64,000 bases of DNA from Hygrocybe punicea (lineage: Eukaryota; Basidiomycota; Agaricomycetes; Agaricales; Hygrophoraceae), in NCBI GenBank assembly GCA_963556145.1, contig OY744471.1, positions 5,139,590 through 5,203,589 on the forward strand. The letters are read 5' to 3'. The position numbers and the translations under genes are program-made. Positions 55,440-64,000 of the stretch are shown here, piece by piece. Under the pieces are notes generated by a model. That model did no database searches and was not told the DNA's origin. It saw nothing but the letters and a program-made list of their open reading frames with translations. Numbering within the stretch: the first letter of the stretch is position 1; every line of letters begins with the position of its first letter.

Positions 55440-56269
55440 ACGTTGGGGCTAGAAGACTGTTGGAATATCAGCAGATATCGTCGTCAGATCGGGACGCAGC
55501 AAATTCACTTACCTCCAAGTTTCAACAATCTAAAAACCTAGCTAGATGGAGGACCTTGGACAAGCGATGGGAAAGACCTACTACATCAGGAAGTCTGGGC
55601 TGTGCCGGTATATCCAGGCGGAACGATCCTCGGCTGAATGACTATACATATGTTAATCTTTCAACTATTCCCAGTATGATATGAAGGTGAGCATTCGCAG
55701 TCAAGAGTCTACGCAGGACTCAGTCTTGCGATTTAGAGGTCCAAGAATCGCTATGATGACTGGCAAACGGTCACAGTTTTGGATACAGCAACAAACGTGG
55801 TCGCGACATTCGGTCTTCGGATGAGTGGCGTTACGGACGATCCGGGAGTGTTTTGTTTTCTGTTCTCCAAAGATTGGCCGAGTCGGGGCGGAATAACATC
55901 GCGATCCTGACAACGGTACTCCATATGTGGTACTAGCAGGTGAATTTGTGCGACTCGTAAACTTGAAATGTGTTCCATAGCAACCATTCGAGAAATAGTG
56001 GACGATTGATAAATATACTCGGCTGTAAGGCCTGTAAGGCGCTGAACACAGCACCAAAATTTAACGCGCGTAATTTAACGCTAGTCCTCGCACCGCTGGT
56101 GCAAGTCCCCTCCACCGCCGACCTTGCCGCATTTGGCTGTGTTTGCCTGGAATGGATTACACGTGATCTTGACCTTGAAACTTTGCAGAGAACCGCCATG
56201 TCCGACTCTAACCACTGCAAGTCTCCACCGTCTCTAGTTTTTCGATTCCCAACTTACATTTTTACAGTG
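55440..56269. other. No supported gene
   Basis: Several open frames on both strands but no motif and no consistent exon chain. Part is the upstream region of the Ser/Pro-rich gene. Confidence 0.4.
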
Positions 56270-57474
56270 ATGAACCCGCCGTCGCCCCCGTCCCCGCATC
56301 AGTCAAACCCTGCTGACCTCCGCCACATGACCTCCAATGCCGTCCTCGCCAACAGCGTCAAGGACCCTCGAACGCCCCCTCGCCCGTCCCAGCATCTCCA
56401 TACGACCGTAGCTCGAGTCGGTTCCCGTTCACCCACATCAATTCCTTCCTCTCCCACATCGGTGTACGTATCCACATTACATATGCAACCTTTCCCTGAG
56501 AACTGACGTCCTTCCCCGCTCGCAGTCATTCGTCATCCTCAGCCATCTTTGAACGCGACATCGAACCCATAGTCTGTCCCTCTCCCCCACACACGTCCGC
56601 GCACCCTCCGAATCCGCACCGCATGCCGCGCTCGAAAACAACCGAGCAACTCGATCAGAGCGTACCTTCGGTGCTTGACAGCGCAGCAGCCATCCTCACC
56701 GCCTCCGTGTTTGACGAAATTGCCGTTGTGGCACCATGCATGGATGCAGGTCGCCGCAGTGGTTTCACCAGCCCCATCGGTAGCCTGCGGAGTCGCAGTC
56801 CCAGCCCTCTCGGGAATGGTCCGTCCGCCGCAAATGTCAAGAGTCTCCTCCTCGGCATTCCGAGTCCAACGAGCCAATCGAGTTCTTCCCAGTTCGGCTG
56901 TCCCCAGCCAGGCCCGAGCGCTATCAGTCCTACCTCTCAATCTCCGCTTATGACCGCACGTCCCTTCATTCAAACGAGCGTCTCAGGCTCGGTCACCCCA
57001 CCGTCTATCATCACCCCCACCTCGGCATATTACTCCACCACATCTTCTGTCGCATCCTCTCCCAAGACAACCACGCTTGAGCACCCCCCACATACACTGC
57101 CCGCCTTTCCTCCCTCTGCGAGTATAAGCGCAGCCTCAAGTGCAGGTACCGCCCTCGGACCTTCGCTCCCGCCTTCGCCTACCAACAACGCGGCGAAGCG
57201 CCTCTCCTTCATGTCATACTCGGATCTACTTTCCTCCACCCCCACGTCTCTTGTTCCTCTATCGTCCTTCACAACTCCGGCCTCCGCCGAGCCACCGCCT
57301 CACATCCCGAGTGTGTGTAGCCTCGCTCACGTCACCCTACCTCGTGCAGCGCTCAGCGGCATGCGAGATAGCGTCGTGTTAGATGACGTTGGCGGGGAGT
57401 GGGAGCGCGAGGGGCTTGGCCGTGGCTTGGACGAGCGCCTAGAAGAGGTGCTAATGGCAGTCGGGAAGGCGTAA
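56270..57474 (+). CDS. Ser/Pro-rich protein, 380 aa
   Basis: Two exons, 56270-56463 and 56526-57474, joined in frame (GTACGT...CGCAG). Ser, Pro and Thr dominate. Less biased segments are QLDQSVPSVLDSAAAILTAS with VFDEIAVVAP, GFTSPIGSLRSRSPSPLG, NVKSLLLGIPSPT, KRLSFMSYSDLLSSTPTSL and the C-terminus VVLDDVGGEWEREGLG with RLEEVLMAVGKA. The many SP/TP sites suggest a phosphorylated regulatory protein. I do not recognise a named family. Confidence 0.65.
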
Positions 57475-58077
57475 TATGCCAGCCTGCGGATCGAGGAATC
57501 CATGCATTCGTTTCGTCTGTTTGTCCATTACCATACCTATTTAATGTTGTACTAATTTTTCCAGTTATCACCTCAACGAACCTGGCAGGTCTCGTCTCAT
57601 GTGTATCCCTTTTTTTTTGTTCCGTTTGTGCTCTAATTTCCTCGTTATTATTCCCCACCCGCCTCACCTCTTTACAAGATATTTTATTATTTTATGGCTT
57701 TTATCTCTCTCCCTTCCTGTTGTGCCTGTGTCGCTACTACCTGAGGTTTCCAATATAATCGTCTTGCTCCGATAGTGAAGGAGGACTCTTGAGGAGATCC
57801 GGCGATGAAGGAGGATTTGCAGCAAATCCGACAGAAAAGGAGGGACGCTACGTCATCGCCAAGTATCCATATTTATCTATTTATTTACACAAGTCATATT
57901 ACGTCATTATGCTAAGTACACAAATAAATTACTACTGAAACCAGTCGGCAAAGACCTTTAGGTTGGGATGTGAAGGTGAGAAGTGAAAGTGACTACCCAA
58001 TCAGTCTTAACTGAGGCTTGACCTAGGGGAATATAAAGGGTTCGATTCCCCACAGTTACTGCTAACCTTCGCCACAT
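57475..58077. other. Intergenic
   Basis: Contains TATAAAGG at 58033 near the possible small gene downstream, and one copy (about 57909-57943) of a direct repeat shared with about 58730-58761 (GCTAAGTACACAAATAAATT...). Confidence 0.4.
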
Positions 58078-58105
58078 CATGCGCACTGTGAGTGTTGATT
58101 GTGCT

Positions 58106-58527
58106 GAAAGATAGCAGGAAACATTTCTGATCCAATCAATGTCAGAACAACATTGACACAGACATACCGAGACCTAAACTTGAAGTGGTTTCCTTCCCTA
58201 CTCTGATTGGATTGCGCTAGAATCTGAAAAGCTAGCACACAGGCTCTGACGGTTCCAACTGGCTGGACTGAAACCCTAATCGACCGTGCTACAGTGAACG
58301 AAATAGTAACAGACCTCACAAAGATAGCGATGAACGTCAAGATGGCTCAAAAGGATGGACCATACTACTTGCTCGAGGCATCCGGACCATCTTTTTACTT
58401 TTGGAACATGATTTCCGAGGATGTCTTCCACATCACTATTCCGACGACCTACAACAGTATAGTCCGGCAGATTGGCACGAAGTTTGAGGATGTGCAGACA
58501 GTAGCAGTGGCGGTACCAGTACCGTAA
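58106..58527 (+). CDS. Small gene of unknown function, partial model
   Basis: Exon from about 58106 (NISDPINVRTTLTQTYRDLN) to 58179, intron GTTTCC...GCTAG (about 58180-58227), then an exon to the stop at 58527 reading TGWTETLIDRATVNEIV, GPYYLLEASGPSFYFW and TYNSIVRQIGTKFEDVQT. A start codon was not settled: ATG at 58078 would need an intron of about 30 bp. The TATA-like TATAAAGG at 58033 fits a short leader. No homologous family comes to mind. Confidence 0.4.
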
Positions 58528-58539
58528 TGCGGGGGTCAT

Positions 58540-59019
58540 GGCGAGTCGAAGTTTGTGCCAACTGTAAACATCACGGCATTGAAATATTGCTGCTCAGCAC
58601 TGTGGTCCCGAAGACAGTTTGCTGAGGGTGGTTCCCGTAGGTTGCAAAGTACTGTACAACTTGAAATAAATCATGATCGTCTGCCAGAGAAACCGTGGAT
58701 GAGATATGGCGACATCGGTACTTATATATGCTAAGTACACAAAATAAATTACTACTGAAACGCTCCTACAATGTCCTCCTTAGCTTGTTCGGATGATTGC
58801 TATAAATCAAAGGCAACAATGCTGGCCTGCGAACAAGGCGTCAAGTAAATCATTTATTAATAAGGCTCAAGTGGCATTGATCAATCGGTGGTTACTGTGA
58901 GTCGAGCAACTCTTCAAGTGTCTTTATTCCTGTAAAACACAAAGTTTTCACCCCGTACATCCCAGAAGCTGTCCCCCCTTATGCGAAACTCTTTTCGTAT
59001 ATTATTTTTTACCACTACC
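58540..59019. other. Intergenic
   Basis: Downstream region of the P450 gene. Holds the second copy of the short direct repeat (about 58730-58761). No gene. Confidence 0.4.
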
Positions 59020-61207
59020 TCATTCTTCACGAGAAAGCCACTCGGACAATGCCTCGGGATCGCGAGGAGTGAACTTCAAACCACAAGACCAAGGAATGGC
59101 CTGAGCCTCAGTGGGTGTAGCGGTATCAATGATTGGGTCCATATCAGCGGTGCATTCTCGAGCCGCCCGGAAAGGCGGGAAAACCAGTTTCTTTTCTGCT
59201 TCTGCAATCGGTGCACGCTCCCATCTGAAGAAGTGGATGAACAAAACCAAGGTGGAGTAAAGCCCACGGTTGGCCACTGCGTCACTCAGTCAGCAGGTAG
59301 ACTTCTTTTTTTTAACGATATAAAACTTGGCCGAGAACTCACTGTCTATACCGGGACAGACGCGCCTGCCTGCGCCATAAGTCAAGTGAGGTACTCCGAG
59401 TTTTTCTGCACCGAATTCGACGGAGTCAGTCCTCCCGCGGTGTCCGTTCATCCAGCGTTCTGGAATGAACTTTTCGGGATCGTCGTAACCCACGGGATCT
59501 CTATTGCACGCGTAGCAGTTCATGATCGTGAGCTGTGTTGGATTGGGACTCATTAACATTAGGCGATGGGCACGGGTGCGTGAAGGATCCTTACCACTCC
59601 GGTTGGAATAGTAACACCATTGTAGGTTGATTCAGCGATAGTCTCTCGCGGGAAGCCAAGCCTGACAGGAACGTAGTACCGGCTACCCTCCTAAGACCCG
59701 CATGTTAACGACGGTGCTATTCATCAAGAGAAAAACAAATCACCATGTGTAATGCCTTGACATATTCAACTCGGTCAAATTCATGGGGTTCGGGCGGCGC
59801 GCCTTGATATATTTCTCGAATCGCCTCGTACGCCTTTTCTTGTATCTGTGAATTACATCAGCTTCATAACATCGGCTCTCGCGACTCTTGACATTCACCT
59901 CAGGGTGGTTTGCAAGGTATCCGATGATCCACGTAAGGGAGTATCCGAGGTTCACACCTGCAGCGACTAGAGGCCGGTTGTATGTCAGGCATGCACTTGA
60001 ATAAAGTACGCAAGCATACGTACTGCCCGTATAGGACGCGAGAAGTATCTCTTCATCCTTAAGATTGGTGGTCCGCATGATGTTTCCGAGAATTGAAGGT
60101 GTTTCATCCCCATTATCGATACGCTCTCGCAGGCTGGCCAACAAGTCATTGATATAGACTTGCTGGAGTCTTCGGAATTCCCGAGCGGCCACCTCCTTTT
60201 CGTCGCTGCCGTATTGAATACCAACGCACTTGGAAATGCTATACAGCACACGTTGCCAAGCCCTCATAACAGGAATGTAGTCTCGGGCTGGAGAACCAAT
60301 TGTTCGTTGACGGAAGATGTTGGTCTCATTGTACGCCAGATGGGAGATGAGAGATTCCGGAAGGGCAGTTCCGACGAGTTGCTCGCTAACCATGCCAGTA
60401 CCGAAACAGTGGAGTATTTCTGCCATGTCAAGAACTGGACCTTTGCTAACGTTCGAGACAACACCAAGAAGACGTTTGAGTTGCGGTTGGATGATGGGGA
60501 CATAACTGAAATCGTTAGTTGGTATTTGTCTTGTTAGGTGGACACAGCAACCTTGAAGTACTCACGTTGGCAGAAGACGTGGTGCTATTTGAGCAGACAG
60601 TGCCTTGCGGGTACGAGCGAGGCGGTCACTGTACGGAGAAGCTGGCGATTTTCGATGAGTACGATCATCGTGAAGACCCACAAGAAATGCCTACTTCCTA
60701 CTGTCCAAATTCCGCTACTCGCGAAATCATTGTGGAACAATTTGAATATCGGCCTAGACTGGAAAGCAGGTCCCTGTCCAACAATTGTTTGCGCCATTGC
60801 GGAATGGCTGTTGATGAGGATCTGGTGGTGCGGTCAATCTCGTGAGTCTTACATCAAGCAAGCCTATTCTTACAGCTTCTCTTTGACCGAGGGCAATCCT
60901 GATAACATCACCATAGATTTTAATCCACTGTTCAATTTTTTGTACGTGACCGTCTTTCAACTGTGAACTGGGTTTAGACCGATAACTTTAATTCTAGTCG
61001 AAAGGCGCCAATTACCTGATAGAGATTACCAACTAAGGGAAAGCCGATTGGTCCAGGCAGATCGACTGTGTGTGGGGCACCGCCAAACAAGTAATCTATG
61101 GCGAAGAAAATTGACTGCAGCAGTTTCCGGCCAAACTTGGAACTCCCTAGAACAGCGCCAAGGAGGGTAATTCCAAGCACAACCGTCATCGTGCTGTGAA
61201 GGGACAT
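59020..61207 (-). CDS. Cytochrome P450 monooxygenase
   Basis: Ten exons on the minus strand: 61207-61016, 60960-60874, 60821-60695, 60641-60566, 60505-60024, 59966-59899, 59845-59744, 59690-59595, 59532-59343 and 59276-59020; 558 aa, frame closed. An N-terminal hydrophobic anchor (VVLGITLLGAVLG) precedes the Pro-rich hinge LPGPIGFPLVGNL. C-terminal signatures are the K-helix ExxR (EGSR), PEKFIPERW and the haem loop LTYGAGRRVCPG with the thiolate cysteine. The I-helix reads IAAGVNLGYSLTW, without the usual acid-Thr pair. The layout recalls CYP504-like phenylacetate hydroxylases, but the substrate is unknown. An in-frame ATG at 61282 would add 25 residues. No cluster partners are visible. Confidence 0.9.
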
Positions 61208-61282
61208 TGCGGTTGCAAGACCCTCCACATTGCCGGACACTGGTGACATTCGACTAGAGTTGGAAGAGAAGCTGATGCTCAT

Positions 61283-62982
61283 TGTGCAGGAGTGTAGCAA
61301 GAGGACGAAGTTGACGAGAAAAAAGAACTCGAGAAAGTCCTTTTTATAATGGCGACTGGAAGCCATCCCCGCATCCACCTTTGCTCCTTCCGTTTTCGTG
61401 TCTCTAATGGAGCTGCGCCGACTGTTGAAGGACTTCATCCCCCAGGCGATGCACGTTTCGTGTTGGTATGACCATCATCCTGTGCAACTGAAAATCTTGC
61501 AGGTGACATATTTAAAATCAAAGACTGCCCGGTATTTCCTACATTGTCTTCGTGCGCCGACGGAAATCAATCGTCGGTGTCTGGAAAGTCCTATCATAGC
61601 CCTACCTGAAAGATATTGTCGTTGCCTCTCCCACCGGACTCGGACAAAAAATGTCCCATTGATAAGGCCCGATTCCCCCGACCTATGTAGACCTCGAGGT
61701 ACAGTGGTCGTCTCGGGCACCAATGAGATTGTTTCTCCGGTGTTGACGCAAGGCAAGTGGTCATATTGTCCAACGAACACGGAATATATCTTACCAATGT
61801 CATCTCTAACGCCATGGGCTCAGACCGCAGAGCCATTTTCAAATCACTCCATTGGGTTCGACGTCCTTGGTTTCAAAAATTTCTCGCTAACAATTTGTCC
61901 AGTGAAGCTTGAAGTTTGAAGGTTAACAGATCGGTCTGGTCCGTCAATAATCCCTTACTTACCTGAGACTTGTGTCGATCATGAGGTCCATACCCATTTC
62001 AAGACATAGGCGCCTTCACTGTACACTTTCATGTCGTTGTGTTTTGCGTTGATCGCGCACTTTGGTTAAGCGTGTCAATCACCGTACATGACAGCATTCA
62101 ATCATCAACTTGAAATTGAATATGGCATTTCGTCCGCACCACCATGGGGACCCGCCCAAACATCGCATATATGCCAGCATCCCGATTATGATTCTGCTAA
62201 TGTTGATTTGGTGTAGTGGTCAGCGTAATGATAAAAGTCCCCGAGACACAAACCACGAACCATGATCATAACGTTGTAAGCCCACCTCTTCCCTTTGTTC
62301 TGTGTCAAAAGCGAGTTTGCTGGCCAATTTCAACTGGCAGCTCCGCGTATTACGGTAACGTCGGCATATAAACAATGGTGCAGACATCGGCATCGTAACA
62401 ATTTCTGCTTGGCATATTTCCTGACAACCTCTTTGGAGGTGATGGAACACGTGGCCACAACGTAACCTTCAAGTTCAAACCCAAGTTCAACTCAAGTATG
62501 TAAATGATTCCTGCCATGTTTCCAGGACTCGCCGCGTTGGTTGCTAAGTCTACGGTCACCACAGATCCGCCCAGTAGTCTGCGCACATCAAACTTCTGAT
62601 TCATCCCGTGAAGTCCTGTCGTGGCATAGATGTCGATGAAGCTGTGATCACGCAGAGAGGGCGTCGTCTTAGGGCGTCCAATTCCACCGATGTTATCGGA
62701 TTCACCGTTCCTCTAGATGGGTTTCGGTACGATCGTGAGTGAGTTGCTCTTTTGCATGCTGTATCGAATGAAGAGCAGTAACAAGCGTTGTTGTCTCCAT
62801 AGATGGCTGATTGTCGAAGCTGATGTGCGAATCCAGGTTCAAATGTTCACGTAGTTCACAGCTCTAGCAATCACTAACCATGATTCAAACGCGTAGTTGA
62901 CTCTCGCTTGCACTGCGCTCAAGCCACCGGATCTCCATGAGTACCGACGGAGCCGACTTCTACAACTGTTACATCCGATTCT
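61283..62982. other. No supported gene
   Basis: Open frames near 61475-61842 and 62350-62604 (minus) lack motifs and a coherent exon chain. Some may be remnants. Confidence 0.4.
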
Positions 62983-63511
62983 ATGCCATCAGAAATCGCC
63001 GAATACGAGCTAATCTCAAATGTGCAGGTGTGGAACGACTTCTTGGAAGGATACGCGGTGAGCAAGGAGGCGGACCGAGTTTTGACCGAGTTCCTTGGGA
63101 AAGCGGTGGTTAAGCCGGGAGGAGGGATTAGACTAGCGAGCGAGGAGTGCTTGGATACCCGGATTGAATATGGTGACCCTACTATTGCTGGACAAGGTCA
63201 GCGCCAGTTCTGCTGTGTCCTACTATTAACATGCTGAAAGTCTTGCAATTTCTCTATTGCCACCGTTCCTTCTATTCGTTCTGTTCAACAGTATGTTATT
63301 GACAATGCACATCCAAAAATCCGTCTCGATGAGATGGTTTGGACCGCCGAAAACTATAAACATTGAACGATACAGGTGGGTGTTCGACGGTGTTTAAATT
63401 CATCTGACTGCCATATTACGTGCTTGGAATAGGCCTGATATTGTGCTCGACTCCGCTCCTGGTGAATCTCCTCTGGAAGATTGGGAAGAAGACAGTTGGA
63501 CACAACTCTAG
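62983..63511 (+). CDS. Unresolved gene, exon pieces only
   Basis: A first exon at 62983 (MPSEIAEYELISNVQVWNDF, FLGKAVVKPGGGIRLASEE) runs to a donor near 63197 (GTCAGC). A later piece, MRWFGPPKTINIERY, joins across GTGGGT...GAATAG (63376-63432) to RPDIVLDSAPGESPLEDWEE and a stop at 63511. The junction between the first exon and the later piece could not be solved in frame. Further open sequence after 63640 (GEKDKHVPYNIISSFHRVDP) may belong to the same or another gene that runs on. Function is not recognised. Confidence 0.35.
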
Positions 63512-64000
63512 CGATCCCAATCCCGTGCATATAATTTGCTCGAGTCATATACCCCGCTGTTTTGTGACTAATGTTGATACAGAGACTGGTAAGCATTGAC
63601 GCTCAGAAGTCAAACTTGACTAAATTCAATGCACGAGTGCAGGCGAGAAAGACAAGCATGTTCCCTACAATATCATCTCATCTTTCCACCGTGTTGATCC
63701 AGTGAGCACTTAGAATCGACTTAGCGTCGTTTATCTAATTGTCGATATTAGGGCTATGCCATCGAACCATGTTTCGCGATCTCTGTAGTGGCACTGCGGA
63801 CAGGCAGGCACCTTAGGACATATGTCACATTTCAGTTCTTACAATCTTTGCAGGGGGGGGAATTCGGGTTGGCTCCAAGCTGACAACTATCGATCCTCAA
63901 CTGCGTATGTATCGTGGGCTGGGACGCAAAACGGAATGAACCCACATTGGGTACTGTCGTCTGGTTATAATTTGACTGCGGCATCGCCTGAAGAATATAG

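Noticed and set aside
56539..56973. Minus-strand frame of 144 codons
   Set aside because: Reverse shadow of the Ser/Pro-rich gene.
58030..58075. A tRNA-like B box (GGTTCGATTCC)
   Set aside because: No matching A box, anticodon stem or acceptor pairing could be folded around it.

Overview
The window looks like nuclear DNA of a mushroom-forming basidiomycete (Agaricomycetes). Evidence: genes split by many short introns (about 45-70 bp, GT-AG with occasional GC-AG); KDZ, Plavaka (CACTA/CMC-type), Tc1/mariner-like and hAT-like elements; a tectonin lectin of the type known from Laccaria; and multicopy agaric families (BTB/POZ, RTC4-like, F-box, Spt5-like KOW, Reb1-like Myb, DUF6698-like, HNH, MYND). 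The species cannot be named. No rRNA, tRNA or CRISPR was found. All exon models are hand-built from splice signals and reading-frame continuity.

0-15 kb is repeat-rich and largely degenerate. It holds a ~113-bp minisatellite that switches orientation, an intact Zn2Cys6-type gene (2.8-5.0 kb), a truncated Tc1/mariner transposase, an RTC4-like relic and a BTB relic (both broken mainly by in-frame TGA codons), a gene of unknown family split by a 1.26-kb non-autonomous hAT-like element with a perfect 8-bp target duplication, a broken KDZ transposase and a 334-bp hairpin. 15-19 kb holds a clean single-exon tectonin lectin gene and an F-box gene.

20-29 kb is a graveyard of partial gene copies: a protein kinase with frameshifts and NFG for DFG, a CAND1 segment that keeps its introns, an unidentified relic, a GH20 beta-N-acetylhexosaminidase relic and a coiled-coil fragment. 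30-47 kb is very different: a Plavaka transposase broken only by one 14-bp duplication, followed by a run of intact multi-exon accessory genes. These are an unknown 320-aa protein, three small helical proteins, an 815-aa Spt5-like NGN/KOW protein, a 410-aa Reb1-like Myb protein, a 362-aa DUF6698-like protein and an HNH-nuclease-like protein. This island of transcription- and nuclease-related genes beside a transposase is the best candidate for an undescribed system in the window.

47.4-50.2 kb is a 2.8-kb imperfect palindrome carrying two divergent copies of a small four-exon gene, possibly a beta-trefoil protease-inhibitor type; one copy has lost its stop codon. 50-52 kb holds VPS11/PEP5 and DUF4336-like relics. 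52-57.5 kb holds a single-exon caspase-fold protein, a MYND-finger protein and a Ser/Pro-rich protein. 58-61 kb holds a small unknown gene and an intact ten-exon cytochrome P450. The last 1 kb has pieces of an unresolved gene that may run past the window end.
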